64,000 nucleotides of DNA from Cohnella caldifontis (GTDB lineage: Bacteria > Bacillota > Bacilli > Paenibacillales > Paenibacillaceae). The notes under the pieces are model-generated. The model had not been told where the DNA came from. It was given only the letters and a program-made list of their open reading frames with translations, and ran no database searches. Below are positions 46,425 through 55,970 of the stretch, in pieces. Made by a program: the position numbers and the translations under genes. The stretch's first letter is position 1; each line of letters starts with the position of its first letter. Location: assembly GCF_029360585.1 (NCBI RefSeq), contig NZ_JAQZSJ010000001.1, positions 372,001-436,000 on the forward strand, written 5' to 3'.

Positions 46425-47264
46425 ATGTCGAGAATCTACTGGTATCAAGGTCGTTTCCTGGCCGATAACGAAGTGCGGATCTCTCCGGAGGATCGGGGCT
46501 ACTATTTCGGAGACGGCGTGTACGAAGTGTTCCGGGTGTACGGCGGCCGGCTGTTCGAAGCGGAAGCGCACCTCGCCCGGCTGCGGCGAAGCGCCGCGGG
46601 CGTACGCCTCCCGCTCCCCCATGCCGACGAGGAATGGCTTCGGAATCTGAACGAGCTCGTTCGCTTGAACTCCCTGCAAGAAGGAACCGTCTACTTGCAA
46701 ATCACCCGGGGTACCGCGCCTCGCAATCATCTGTTCCCGCCGCAAGCCGAGCCTGTGGTCATGGCTTATTGTACGGATGTCAAAAGGCCGCTGTCCGCGA
46801 TGGAAGCCGGTTACGCCGCCATCACCCTCCCGGACACGCGCTGGCTGCACTGCGATTACAAGACGCTGAACCTGCTGGCGAACGTGCTGGCCAAGCAGGC
46901 CGCGGCCGACCGCGGCGCCGCCGACGCCATCCTGCACCGGGACGGCACGGTCACCGAGAGCAGCGCCTCCAACGTCATGATCGTCAAGGACGGCCGGCTG
47001 GTCACCCATCCGGCCAACCATCTGATCCTGCACGGCGTGACGCGCGCGGTGGTGCTGAGACTCGCGGCCCAGACCGAAATTCCGGCCGAGGAACGCCCCT
47101 TCGCGCTCGAAGAGCTGTTCGCCGCGGACGAAGTGCTGCTGACCGGGACCACGATCGAGGTCATGCCGGTCATCTCCGTGGACGGTAAGCCGATCGGCAG
47201 CGGCCGTCCCGGCCCGATCACCCGAAGACTGCAGCGGGAATTCGAAGACCTCATCTCCTCTTGA
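46425..47264 (+). CDS. dat: D-amino acid aminotransferase (class IV PLP)
   Basis: Transaminates D-alanine and 2-oxoglutarate to make D-glutamate for peptidoglycan. Seen: 279 aa; DRGYYFGDGVYEVFRVYGGR (about 23-42), the PLP lysine in HCDYKTLNLLANVLAKQAAA (about 145), HRDGTVTESSASNVMIVKDG (PLP phosphate) and LLTGTTIEVMPVISVDG. Branched-chain and aminodeoxychorismate lyase relatives share the fold, but these motifs are those of Dat. Monocistronic. Confidence 0.9.
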   Translation: MSRIYWYQGRFLADNEVRISPEDRGYYFGDGVYEVFRVYGGRLFEAEAHLARLRRSAAGVRLPLPHADEEWLRNLNELVRLNSLQEGTVYLQITRGTAPRNHLFPPQAEPVVMAYCTDVKRPLSAMEAGYAAITLPDTRWLHCDYKTLNLLANVLAKQAAADRGAADAILHRDGTVTESSASNVMIVKDGRLVTHPANHLILHGVTRAVVLRLAAQTEIPAEERPFALEELFAADEVLLTGTTIEVMPVISVDGKPIGSGRPGPITRRLQREFEDLISS

Positions 47265-47291
47265 TAGCCCGTGTCCCGAACTCGCATAACC

Positions 47292-47341
47292 AAAACGCCT
47301 CTCGCTGACCGCGTCAACCGTGGCAGCGAAAGGCGTTTTTT
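47292..47341. terminator. Bidirectional terminator after dat
   Basis: AAAACGCCT-CTCGCTG / CAGCGAA-AGGCGTTTTTT between convergent dat and the AHSA1 gene. Confidence 0.9.
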
Positions 47342-47365
47342 ACTTGCGGAATCGTATGAATCCCG

Positions 47366-47887
47366 TTAGGAACGGTCGGCCAAATAGGCTTCGAGCTGAT
47401 CGAAAGTTCCTCCGAAGCCCTCCCGCATGGAGTCGAACATGCCTTCAAAAAAGCTTCTCTCCTCCTCCGTTGCGTTGACCGGTTCGCTGCATAAAGTCAT
47501 GATCGTCATTCCGTTATTCTCGAGAAAGGTGACCTCATTGCGTATTTCCAGCGGGATCAAATCGCTGAACGGAGCCCGGACGATGTTGCCCGCCTCGTCG
47601 GAAAAGCTGTTGTTCCATACGATTCTTTCCGAAACCTCGATTTCCCGGTACACGAATTTCCCCCACATTCGATGTCCGTCGGAAGATTGCATGCGGTAGT
47701 GGAAATAACCGCCCGGACGGAAATCCAGATGCGCGACATCGATTTCGAAACCTTTCGGCCCCCACCACCGCTTCAAATGTTCGACTTCGGACCATGCCTT
47801 GAATACAAGCTCGCGCGGCGCATGGAGCGTGCGCGTGAGAATAAGCGTTTTCCCTTCCGAACCCTCCGGCATCTCCAAATCCTCCAT
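47366..47887 (-). CDS. AHSA1/SRPBCC-domain protein
   Basis: Soluble START-like fold protein that binds hydrophobic ligands or acts as a co-chaperone relative. Seen: 173 aa; RTLHAPRELVFKAWSEVEHL then KRWWGPKGFEIDVAHLDFRP (about 18-58), YFHYRMQSSDGHRMWGKFVY and GGTFDQLEAYLADR at the C-terminus, all family features. Such genes often follow an ArsR regulator; none is here. 47888-48053 upstream contains no clear promoter or gene. Confidence 0.85.
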   Translation of the reverse strand: MEDLEMPEGSEGKTLILTRTLHAPRELVFKAWSEVEHLKRWWGPKGFEIDVAHLDFRPGGYFHYRMQSSDGHRMWGKFVYREIEVSERIVWNNSFSDEAGNIVRAPFSDLIPLEIRNEVTFLENNGMTIMTLCSEPVNATEEERSFFEGMFDSMREGFGGTFDQLEAYLADRS

Positions 47888-48053
47888 TCGTCAGTGATCA
47901 ACCTCCGAATTAAATATACCTCATTTAGAATATACCAGTAAAGGAATATTTTGAAGCGAATAAAGGGTACCTTTCGGTACCCACTCGGCCGGCGTTTCAT
48001 AACGAAGCTTTCGAATCCCGGACGATTCCTGCCTTCCGCAAGCGCACTGCGGA

Positions 48054-49934
48054 TCACCGTTTCGGAAGCGATTCGACGAACGTATCCGACAGCCCCATCA
48101 GCTTCATGACGTAGTCGTAATCCGCCCTATATTTCGAAATATCGGCGACCGGCTGCAGCGTATCGAGCGAGATGGCCGTACCGTCGTCGAACGATTTGCC
48201 CGGCACGAACATGACCTCGTTGTTGAAGAACGATCCGGTCGGCAAGTAATAGCGCATGCCGAACACGTTTTTCACGGTGTTGAGCAGATCGTGCCCGAAC
48301 GCGGTGTAATTCTCGTCCTTCAGCGACACGCCCAGCAGGTTCGCGACGGTCGGCATGATGTCGACTTGGCCGCCCGCGGTCTTGATCACCTTCGGGGCGG
48401 CGCCGGGCGCATGGACGATCAGCGGGATATTGAAGCGGCTGATCCTTTCCTGATACGTGATATCGAGCTTCCGGCTCACGTCCTCCGGCTTGTTGTCCTG
48501 CGGCTGCAGGCCGAAATGGTCGCCGTAGATGACCAGCATCGTGTTGTCGTACAGCCCGTTCGCTTTCAGCGCCTTAATCAGCTCGCCGATCGCGTAATCC
48601 GTGTAATGGACGGCTTGCAGATAGTCGCCGAGCTGGGTGCCTTCCATGTCCGCCGGCAGCTTCAGCCACTGCTTATCCTTCGGAATCTTGAACGGGTGGT
48701 GGCTCGAAGCGGTGATCATTTGGATGTAAAACGGCTTGTTCTCATTTTTCAGCTCGACCATCCGGTTGACCGCGGTTTTGTAGAGTTCCTCGTCCGATGC
48801 CCCGAAGGCGTTGAAATGGTCATCGTTGAAATACGGCTTGTCGAAATACTTGTCGAAACCGAGCGCCGGATACAGCTTGTTGCGGTCCCAGAACGTCACG
48901 TCGTTGACGTGGAACGTCTCCGCCGCGTAACCGCGTTTCTCCAGCAGCTTCGGAAGGCTCGGAATCGCGCGGTCCCCGTAGCCGGTCGACATCGCGACTT
49001 TCGCCGTCGGATAGATCGACGTGTTGGACATGAACTCGGCGTCGGACGTGTTCCCCTGCCCGATTTGCTGGAAGAAATGCGGAAAATAATAGCTTTGGTC
49101 CGCGAGCCCGTTCAGCACCGGGGTGATCTCCTGGCCATCCAGCTGCAAGCGGATCGGGAAGTTCTGGAACGCCTCCATCTGGATAACGATGACGTTTTTA
49201 CCCTTCATGGCGCCGAAACCCTCGGGAGCCGTCTCCGTCGTTTGCAAGTCCGGATTGGAAGACGCCAGCTGCCCGACCTGCTCGGTCAGTTTGCCTACGT
49301 CGATGTTTTTCACTTTGGCGGCGGCTTCCTGCGCTTTCAGCGCCGCGGAAACCTGGTAGTTGAGGAAACCGACGTCCTCGGCCTGCGCCAGCTCGTTCTC
49401 GATGGACCGCGAATTGTGGATGTACAGGTACGAACCGAACAAGCCGAGCACGGTCAAGGCGATGACGCCGAGCTTCCAAGTGCGGCTCGTCCGCCCGGCC
49501 TCGACGCCCGTGCCCCGTATCCTGCCGATCAGCCACGCGATCGCCATGACGAGCACGTCCGCGAAAAACAGGAAGTTTTGCCAATGGATCGTCGCCTTGA
49601 CGCTGTCCTTGACCCCTCCGACCTGATGAAGCTCGTTCAAGGCCGAATACGTCGGGATCGTGCTGAAGTAATTAAAATACAGCGTAGAAGCGAACAACAG
49701 CAGCGAAACGACGAAATTGACCGCCCAGAGCACGTATTTCTTCGATTTGTCCGGTGAGATCGTATCGAACAGGCCGACGAGGACCAGAATCGACGCGAGG
49801 TCTGCCGGCACTTGCGCCCAAGCGATATGATCGAACAGAAAATATCGGAACAACAGCGCCTTCAGAAACAGCAGCACCGCCGCGGCCGCGAAAGGCAGCA
49901 GCCCGGAGCGCTTGGCTAAACCCGAGAAATTCAT
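48054..49934 (-). CDS. ltaS: LTA synthase family protein (sulfatase fold)
   Basis: Polymerises or primes glycerolphosphate from phosphatidylglycerol for lipoteichoic acid outside the membrane. Seen: 626 aa; five N-terminal membrane spans (about 8-170), then an extracellular sulfatase-like domain with NVIVIQMEAFQNFPIRLQLD (metal Glu), the nucleophile Thr in GQGNTSDAEFMSNTSIYPTA (about 300), HVNDVTFWDRNKLYPALGFD and LVIYGDHFGLQP (metal Asp-His). Start MNFSGLAKRSG chosen over a 75-nt upstream frame lacking a ribosome binding site. Could be LtaS, YfnI or YqgS type; not separable here. Confidence 0.9.
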   Translation of the reverse strand: MNFSGLAKRSGLLPFAAAAVLLFLKALLFRYFLFDHIAWAQVPADLASILVLVGLFDTISPDKSKKYVLWAVNFVVSLLLFASTLYFNYFSTIPTYSALNELHQVGGVKDSVKATIHWQNFLFFADVLVMAIAWLIGRIRGTGVEAGRTSRTWKLGVIALTVLGLFGSYLYIHNSRSIENELAQAEDVGFLNYQVSAALKAQEAAAKVKNIDVGKLTEQVGQLASSNPDLQTTETAPEGFGAMKGKNVIVIQMEAFQNFPIRLQLDGQEITPVLNGLADQSYYFPHFFQQIGQGNTSDAEFMSNTSIYPTAKVAMSTGYGDRAIPSLPKLLEKRGYAAETFHVNDVTFWDRNKLYPALGFDKYFDKPYFNDDHFNAFGASDEELYKTAVNRMVELKNENKPFYIQMITASSHHPFKIPKDKQWLKLPADMEGTQLGDYLQAVHYTDYAIGELIKALKANGLYDNTMLVIYGDHFGLQPQDNKPEDVSRKLDITYQERISRFNIPLIVHAPGAAPKVIKTAGGQVDIMPTVANLLGVSLKDENYTAFGHDLLNTVKNVFGMRYYLPTGSFFNNEVMFVPGKSFDDGTAISLDTLQPVADISKYRADYDYVMKLMGLSDTFVESLPKR

Positions 49935-50023
49935 TTTCCGACCTGCCTTTGCCTGATGATTGTCAAACTCGTATAAACTGTATGTTAACACGAAATTAAA
50001 CTTTTTCAAAAACGGCGCAAACG

Positions 50024-50052
50024 AAAACCCCCGGAGATGCCCCGGAGGTTTC
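50024..50052 (-). terminator. Terminator of tdk
   Basis: AAACCTCCGGGG-CATCT-CCGGGGGTTTT on the minus strand, 10 nt after the tdk stop. Confidence 0.85.
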
Positions 50053-50062
50053 CACGCGTTTC

Positions 50063-50659
50063 CTATTCGACCTTCGGCTCGAAAGCCTTATGGTAACAGC
50101 GCCGGCATACCGGCTTGTAATCTTCGTTGCCGCCGATCTGGATCTGTTCGCCTTCGTTCACCGGAACGCCGTCCCGGAACCGGATGACCATCGTCGCCTT
50201 GCGGTCGCAGTACCAGCAGATCGTCTTGATTTCCTCGATTTTATCCGCGTAAATGAGCAAATAATAGCTTCCTTCGAACAGCCGGTTCTGGAAATCGTTT
50301 TTCAGCCCGAACGCCATGACCGGGATGCCGAGCTCGTCCACCACGCGGGTGAGCTGCAGGATATGCCGCTGTTTCAGAAATTGGGCTTCGTCCACGAGCA
50401 CGCAATAGACGTTCTTCAGTCCCGGCTCCGGCTGAAACGACTTCACGTATTCGTACAAGTCCGTCTGCTCGTCCACCGGAATCGCCTTCCGGCTCATCCC
50501 CGATCGGGACCCGATCCACTCCTTGCCGGCCCGGTCGTCGATGGCGGGCGTAAACAGGATGACCGGCTTGCCCTGCTCCTCGTAATTGTGCGCCACCTTG
50601 ATGATTTCGAACGATTTGCCGCTGTTCATCGTACCGTATTTGTAATAAAGCTGCGCCAA
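50063..50659 (-). CDS. tdk: Thymidine kinase
   Basis: Phosphorylates thymidine for salvage. Seen: 198 aa; P-loop [20 protein letters not shown] (about 6-25), [20 protein letters not shown] with Asp-Glu of Walker B and lasso region, and zinc cysteines CWYCDRKA and CRRCYH (about 148-190). TTG start at 50659, 8 nt after GGAGGG. Type II bacterial TK. It is 25 nt downstream of the YneQ-like gene and may be cotranscribed with it. Confidence 0.96.
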   Translation of the reverse strand: MAQLYYKYGTMNSGKSFEIIKVAHNYEEQGKPVILFTPAIDDRAGKEWIGSRSGMSRKAIPVDEQTDLYEYVKSFQPEPGLKNVYCVLVDEAQFLKQRHILQLTRVVDELGIPVMAFGLKNDFQNRLFEGSYYLLIYADKIEEIKTICWYCDRKATMVIRFRDGVPVNEGEQIQIGGNEDYKPVCRRCYHKAFEPKVE

Positions 50660-50684
50660 CTGCCGTTCCCTCCATGTCCGCTAG

Positions 50685-50984
50685 TCACATGCCGAATTTC
50701 GCAAGCTGGTCCCATAAACGTTCTTTCCGCAAAATTTCCCGCTGCTTGGGGCCGATCAGGTCGAAGTGCGGAAAAGGCTGCCGATGGTGGATGTACTTCG
50801 GATTCAGCCCGTTATCCAGGCACCAATCGGACAACCGCTTGACGTCCGAACAGCCCACCTTGGTCACCGTTCGGCAATCCGGAAAACGGGGCTCGAACCA
50901 ATAATGGGTCAGAAACGCGATCTCTCCTCGGCCGACCCGCTCTTTCCAGAGCAGAAGCTCCTCTCGTTTGATTCCGAACGCCAT
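50685..50984 (-). CDS. Conserved small protein, YneQ-like
   Basis: 99 aa, function unknown. ATG at 50984 (MAFGIKREELLLWKERV) has AAAGGATGG upstream and gives the length remembered for B. subtilis YneQ; an ATG 24 nt earlier lacks a ribosome binding site. Features: IAFLTHYWFEPRFPDCRTVT then KVGCSDVKRLSDWCLDNGLN, and a His-rich stretch YIHHRQPFPHFDLIGPKQRE. Soluble, basic. The name is from memory of the family and should be treated as tentative. Confidence 0.7.
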   Translation of the reverse strand: MAFGIKREELLLWKERVGRGEIAFLTHYWFEPRFPDCRTVTKVGCSDVKRLSDWCLDNGLNPKYIHHRQPFPHFDLIGPKQREILRKERLWDQLAKFGM

Positions 50985-51081
50985 CGCGCGGTTCCATCCT
51001 TTGTTCATCGGATTCTGTCGATTGCTCTATTATAATGCAGTTCGGCGCTCGGCATAAAGACCAAGGAAGGAAGAAGAAATG

Positions 51082-51113
51082 AAAAAACAGCCGGCCCTTG
51101 CGGGTCGGCTGTT
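51082..51113 (-). terminator. Terminator of the kinase/cyclase operon
   Basis: AACAGCCG-ACCCGCAAGGGC-CGGCTGTTTTTT on the minus strand, just after the stop at 51120. 50985-51081 has no gene. Confidence 0.85.
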
Positions 51114-51119
51114 CGCGAA

Positions 51120-51857
51120 TCAGAAAACGATCTGCGACCATTCCGTGTGAATCCGGAAAAAGCTGTCGGGATTATGCTGCTTGAGCGTCTCGATGAAGCT
51201 GTGGTTGTGGCTGAGCGCTTTGACCGCCCCGCCGGCTTCATGCATCTGGCGCATCAAGCCGAGCAGGCGTTGCAAGATGTCCTCTTGCAGGAAGCCGATG
51301 CCGCCGAAATCCACGACCACGCGAAGGGGTTTGACGAACAGGAAGCCCTGCACGGCGGTTTTCAGTTCGTCCAGCTTCTCTTGGGAAATCCCGCTGCCGA
51401 TCCGGACGAGGAAGATGCCGTTCCGGTTCTCGATGGCCAGCGGCTCATCGCGCCCGACGGCTTGATTTTCCGTTCCCGGCGCCGGCGCTCCCGATTTGAT
51501 TTTCAGCACTTCGTCGATCGTTTCCAAAATTTTCTCCACGGTTACGGGTTTAAGGATGTAGTGCTTGGCGCCGTTCTGGATCGCCTCGAACACCATGTTC
51601 CGCTGGTCCAGGGCGCTGATCATGATGATGTTGGCTTCGGGATACGTGGCCATGATTTTCTTGACCGCGTCGATGCCGTTCATGACGGGCATCGTGATGT
51701 CCATCGTCACGAGGTCCGGCAGCAGCCGCGCGTATTCCCGGTAAGCTTCCACGCCGTCGGACGCTTCGCCGACGATCGTATGGCCGGCTTGCACGAGCAT
51801 CGATTTCAGGTTTCTCCGCATGATGACGGAGTCGTCCACGATCAGGATTTTTGCCAT
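51120..51857 (-). CDS. Response regulator with C-terminal STAS-like domain (RegA paralogue)
   Basis: Phosphorylation-controlled protein-interaction module, no DNA-binding domain. Seen: 245 aa; CheY-like receiver 1-120 (ILIVDDSVIMRRNL acidic pair, phospho-Asp53 in LVTMDITMPVMNG, KPVT with Lys near 104), linker to about 135, then a STAS-like domain (LDELKTAVQGFLFVKPLRVV, LMRQMHEAGGAVKALS). Last gene of the operon, 13 nt after the kinase. Shares the LFVKPL signature and full layout with the protein at 55967-56701. Expected to accept phosphate from the kinase. Confidence 0.85.
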   Translation of the reverse strand: MAKILIVDDSVIMRRNLKSMLVQAGHTIVGEASDGVEAYREYARLLPDLVTMDITMPVMNGIDAVKKIMATYPEANIIMISALDQRNMVFEAIQNGAKHYILKPVTVEKILETIDEVLKIKSGAPAPGTENQAVGRDEPLAIENRNGIFLVRIGSGISQEKLDELKTAVQGFLFVKPLRVVVDFGGIGFLQEDILQRLLGLMRQMHEAGGAVKALSHNHSFIETLKQHNPDSFFRIHTEWSQIVF

Positions 51858-51870
51858 GCGAGATGACCTC

Positions 51871-54843
51871 CTAAGAGAATTGGCTTTTCTTCAAAATGAC
51901 GAACCCGACGCGCAGCTGACCTTCTTCGGAATCCAACAGGCACGTCCAGATTTCCGAATCCGCGTACCTGACGGAGGCCCCCTCCGTGCGGATCGTGACC
52001 GGCGGGTCCATCAGGATGAATTCTTCCAGGCTTTGCAGCTGCTTCAGGGAATTGCCGAGGATGACGTTGGCCGCTTCCGCCAGCCCGTCTTCGACGAAGG
52101 CGTCCTCTTCTTCCGCCGCCACGCCGCCGATGACCAGATGCTGCAGCAAGGCGCGCGACAGCCGGTCGTCGGCCGTAATGACGAAAATGCCTTCCAGCGC
52201 GCCCCTGACGTTGATGAACGTGGTCACTTTGCCGAGCAGCAGCTTGTCTTTTTTCTCCTGCCGCAGCAGCGTCGTCTCCCCGGCTTCCAAGCGGATCGCC
52301 GCCTGCTCCCGGAAAAACTGCCCGGTCGCGCGAATAAGCGGATCGATGACGGTCGGCACGCCCAACCGGGGCAGCTCGGAGAGATCCTCCGCCGGCAGCC
52401 GGATGCGGAACAGCGTTCCCTGTCCGATCCCCGTCACCACTTCGATGCTGCCGCCCAGCCGAAGCACCTCCGCTTTGACGGACGACAAGCCGATCCCCCT
52501 GCCGGACAGCTCCGTGACCTGTTCCTTCGTCGACATTTCATCGCGGAAGATCAGGTCGACCGTTTCTTCCTCGCTCAATGCCGTCATTTCCTCCGCGCTC
52601 AGCAAGCCGGCGGCTTGGGCCCTCGCCCGCAGCGCGGCCATGTCGATGCCCCGGCCGTCGTCGGCGATGGAGAGCACGATCCCGCCCGGCTCCTGACAGA
52701 CCTGGCAGAGGATGTTGGCGTACGCTTCCTTGCCGGTTGCCTCGCGCTCCTCCGCCGTTTCGATGCCGTGGTCGACCGCGTTGCGGAACACGTGAATGAG
52801 CGTCCGTCCCAGGTCTCCGTACAAATCCGTATCCGCGAGGAAATCGCCGCCCCGGATTTCGAAACGGTTGACGAACTTCTCCATCCGCGCCGCCAAACCG
52901 TCCACGTAATCGGGATACGATTTGAGCAGCTCCTTGAACGGCTTGTACCGAAGCTTCCGCAAATCCGGCAGCAGCGCTTTGCAGTCGACGGGAGACAGCG
53001 TGCTGAGCATCTTCTTCTCGATCTCGATCAGCCGGTTCCGTTCGACCATCAGCACGTCCCGGTCTTTCAGGAATTCCTCCCCGACCGTCTCCCGCAGCAG
53101 CGCGAGATCCTCGTCCAAGGCACCCCCCAGATCCATTCCGCGGACTTGGGCCTCCCAATCCGAATCGTCACCGGGATTTAGCTTGCCAAGTCTGGAGAGC
53201 AGGGACTCCGCCTCGTGCAAGCGTTCCGTCACGCGCCGGAGCCCCCATTGGGAAAACGTCCCCTTGTACGTGTGCAGCAGGCGGAAGACGACGGTCAGCT
53301 TGTCCTTGACCGGCTCGCCGCGCGCCGCCAGCTGGCCGAGGTCGGCGCCCAGGAAGCGGCGGAAATCTTTAACGCTCGCGGAGAACTCGGCGTAATCGAC
53401 CATCACCTTGACGACCATTTTCAAGGTGTTGCGTTCCTCTTCCATTTGCGATTCCAACGCGCGCTTCTCGGTGATGTCCGTCAGCACGACCATGAAAATC
53501 TCTTCTCCGGCGTTCTCGGGATCCGGAATGATTTTGTAATCGACATGGACGATCCGGCCGCGGATTTCCGTTTCTTCGAGCAGCAGCGGCATGTAGATCT
53601 CGCGTCGCGCGGAGCTCGGTTCCGCCAGCGTTTTGGCGAGGATGTTCCGCATGAAATTCCGCTGCTCCTCGTCGCCCGCCGCGATGAGATCGGCGAAGGA
53701 GCTTCCGGCGAGCGGTCCGTCCGGGGAAAGCAGCCTGGCGCACTCGTTGCTGTAAACCGGATGGATGAGCAGGTCCCGGCCGAACGTCAGAAAGCCCTGC
53801 CCCGCGTGGTTCAGGATATTGCGCAGCGCCGCTTCCTTCCGTTCGATTTCCTGCTGGGCCCGCTGAATCATCGCTTTGGATTCCATGAGCTCCAGGTTCT
53901 GGGCTTCGAGCTCTTCGTTCTGCTCCTCCAGCGTTTGCTTCTGGTTTTGCAGCTGCGCCGCGTAGGAGTTCATTTTCTGCATGATCAAATTCGTCGAGTC
54001 GGCGAGCTCTTCGATTTCCCGAAGCGGGCGCTTCAGCTCGACCCGCTGGCCGGCCACGTCTTCGTAGCGGTCTTTGGAAATGCCGCGGATATTGTCGCTC
54101 AGCTGCTTCAGCGGCTTCAGGACGGGGATCGAGAACAGCTTGCTGAGCAGCAGCGTGAGCATCGTCATGATGCCGAGCATGAGCAGGAACATGACGAAGG
54201 TCAAACCCAGCATGACCGCGGTGATCACGGGGGTGAAGCCGACCTTGACTTGTCCGACGGGCTCGCCTTCCGAATTGAACAAGGGCTTGGCGGACCCCGA
54301 ATTGTACAAGCGGTCCAAAACTTGAAGGGCATTCTCGGCGGAAGTCTCGCGGGCATTGGAGTAAACCGTCGTGCCTTGAAGCTCGACCTGCACGATGATC
54401 ATATCGTCGTTTAAGACGTTGCGGTCGGTTTCGGAAAGCCCAAGGTCGCCGGCTTTTTTCGCGTTTTCTTTGCGAAGCGGACCGTCCATGAGGGGAATGA
54501 AGTATTGGATTTTGGCCATCCGGTCCATCTTGGCCTTCCAAGCGAGCGCCTCCGGAGAAGCCGGCTTGAATTCTTCCAGCCGCCGGATGTTCATCTGTTC
54601 CAGAAATTGCGGGGAATTGATGTCTTCCGCGATCGAAGAGCTGATATACGTGGAGACGGCTTCCATCACCGGCTTGAAAATGACGCCGACGAGCGCGAGC
54701 GTGATGCAGGCGAACAAAAACGTGTTGATCATGTTGGACAAATAGAAAAGACGCCTGACTCTGCGTTTCAGCGTCCTGCGGTTGAATCGGCGCGCGGGGG
54801 CCGGAAACGGAGGCTGCACCGGCTGCTGAGGCGTGGGGTTCAT
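51871..54843 (-). CDS. Membrane HPt/CheA-like hybrid histidine kinase with CheX-like phosphatase domain
   Basis: 990 aa. Seen in order: Pro/Arg-rich tail; TM1 about 37-58; extracytoplasmic part about 59-203; TM2 about 205-237; HAMP about 238-292; coiled coil about 293-340; PAS-like 341-455; HPt domain about 480-610 with H524 in LLHTYKGTF; CheA-type ATPase about 640-815 (N-box HVFRNAVDHGIE from 684, DDGRGID 728-734, GRGIGL 781-786). The CheW-like P5 domain is missing; instead residues about 830-990 resemble CheC/CheX phosphatases (E923, N926 in LAEAANVILGN). No HisKA or receiver. Start overlaps the cyclase stop by 4 nt. Inferred: membrane sensor that phosphorylates, and may dephosphorylate, the two receivers of its operon. 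Confidence 0.82.
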   Translation of the reverse strand: MNPTPQQPVQPPFPAPARRFNRRTLKRRVRRLFYLSNMINTFLFACITLALVGVIFKPVMEAVSTYISSSIAEDINSPQFLEQMNIRRLEEFKPASPEALAWKAKMDRMAKIQYFIPLMDGPLRKENAKKAGDLGLSETDRNVLNDDMIIVQVELQGTTVYSNARETSAENALQVLDRLYNSGSAKPLFNSEGEPVGQVKVGFTPVITAVMLGLTFVMFLLMLGIMTMLTLLLSKLFSIPVLKPLKQLSDNIRGISKDRYEDVAGQRVELKRPLREIEELADSTNLIMQKMNSYAAQLQNQKQTLEEQNEELEAQNLELMESKAMIQRAQQEIERKEAALRNILNHAGQGFLTFGRDLLIHPVYSNECARLLSPDGPLAGSSFADLIAAGDEEQRNFMRNILAKTLAEPSSARREIYMPLLLEETEIRGRIVHVDYKIIPDPENAGEEIFMVVLTDITEKRALESQMEEERNTLKMVVKVMVDYAEFSASVKDFRRFLGADLGQLAARGEPVKDKLTVVFRLLHTYKGTFSQWGLRRVTERLHEAESLLSRLGKLNPGDDSDWEAQVRGMDLGGALDEDLALLRETVGEEFLKDRDVLMVERNRLIEIEKKMLSTLSPVDCKALLPDLRKLRYKPFKELLKSYPDYVDGLAARMEKFVNRFEIRGGDFLADTDLYGDLGRTLIHVFRNAVDHGIETAEEREATGKEAYANILCQVCQEPGGIVLSIADDGRGIDMAALRARAQAAGLLSAEEMTALSEEETVDLIFRDEMSTKEQVTELSGRGIGLSSVKAEVLRLGGSIEVVTGIGQGTLFRIRLPAEDLSELPRLGVPTVIDPLIRATGQFFREQAAIRLEAGETTLLRQEKKDKLLLGKVTTFINVRGALEGIFVITADDRLSRALLQHLVIGGVAAEEEDAFVEDGLAEAANVILGNSLKQLQSLEEFILMDPPVTIRTEGASVRYADSEIWTCLLDSEEGQLRVGFVILKKSQFS

Positions 54844-55970
54844 CGGGACTCACCTGCTTCGTCAATGGGATGTTCCGGCGCCTCCTGCGGTTCGGCCATG
54901 CCGGTTATTTCGTATACGTCCACGGCATTTGTCTTGCCCTTCACCTGCACCCGGTCCACCGCACGGATCCGGAAACGGGTCGGATGCCGGAGCCGCTCCC
55001 GCGTGAATTCGGACATCAAGATGGCGGTCCCGTATGTCTTGTTGAGGTCTTCCATTCTCGCGGCGAGGTTGACGGCATCGCTGATGACGGTGCCCTCCAT
55101 CCGGTCTTCGCCGCCGACGATGCCCAGCATCATCGTTCCGGTATTGAGGCCGATGCCGATGCGCAAAGGTTCCTTGCCTTCGGCCTGGCGTCGTTCATTA
55201 AAATGTTTCAGCCTATCGACCATCTGGAGCGCGGCGATGACGGCATGGTCCGGGCTGCGGTGGAACAAAGCCATGACGGAGTCGCCCATGTATTTGTCGA
55301 TAAAGCCGTGGTTGCGGCTGACGATCGGCTCCATGACGTACAGATACGAATTGATCAACCGGAAATTTTCCTCCGGGGTCATCTTCTCCGACATCGCGGT
55401 AAACCCGCGGATATCGGAGACGAGAATCGTCATCTCCGTCCGGACGTGGTCGCCGAGCTTCACCTCGGTGATGCTCGACTTCTGCAGGAAGCTGATGAAA
55501 TCTTTCGGAACGAACCGCTGATAGGCTTGCGTAAGCGCCTGCTGGGCCAGCTTCGCCTGCCGTTCCTCCTCGTAGCCCTGCTCCAGGTTGTCTACGTTTT
55601 TCAGGAGCATCCGATTCATGAGGATCATTTGGCGGAATGCGTCGGCAATCGCCGGCTCCGCGTCCTTGAGTTTCTCTTCGGGAATCCGGTCCAGGACGAA
55701 GCCCTCCGAAATATCTTCCAGCGTCGAGCGGAAATAGGCGAGCGGTTCGTCGATCCGGCGCTTGGTCAGCTTGTTCAGTCGATAGAGAGAATAGCCGGCT
55801 GCGGCTGCAGACAACCCGAGCATCGCGGCCATCGCGAACCGATTCGACAACGGCGCCGAAGGCATAAGCGCGACATAGAGCCCGAATACGACCGGCGGGA
55901 GAATCGCCAGCACGGCTCCCAGGCGGATGATCTCGGCCCGGAAGCCGTCCGCTGGCCGAAGGACGCTCAT
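54840..55970 (-). CDS. Membrane class III adenylate cyclase
   Basis: Probably makes cAMP. Seen: 376 aa; two membrane spans (about 13-36 and 44-64), linker helix, catalytic domain about 178-355. Metal Asp in SDIRGF (D186) and YMGDSV (D230), Lys in FIDKYMGD (K226) as in adenylate rather than guanylate cyclases, ISDAVNLAARMEDL and DRVQVKGKTNAVDVYEI. Stops and starts overlap by 4 nt with the regulator upstream and the kinase downstream, so dosage is tied to both. cAMP receptors are rare in Bacillota, which makes the output unclear. Confidence 0.88.
   Translation of the reverse strand: MSVLRPADGFRAEIIRLGAVLAILPPVVFGLYVALMPSAPLSNRFAMAAMLGLSAAAAGYSLYRLNKLTKRRIDEPLAYFRSTLEDISEGFVLDRIPEEKLKDAEPAIADAFRQMILMNRMLLKNVDNLEQGYEEERQAKLAQQALTQAYQRFVPKDFISFLQKSSITEVKLGDHVRTEMTILVSDIRGFTAMSEKMTPEENFRLINSYLYVMEPIVSRNHGFIDKYMGDSVMALFHRSPDHAVIAALQMVDRLKHFNERRQAEGKEPLRIGIGLNTGTMMLGIVGGEDRMEGTVISDAVNLAARMEDLNKTYGTAILMSEFTRERLRHPTRFRIRAVDRVQVKGKTNAVDVYEITGMAEPQEAPEHPIDEAGESR

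Noticed and set aside
47888..48053. ArsR regulator expected upstream of the AHSA1 gene
   Set aside because: No frame with HTH features exists in this 166-nt interval or nearby.
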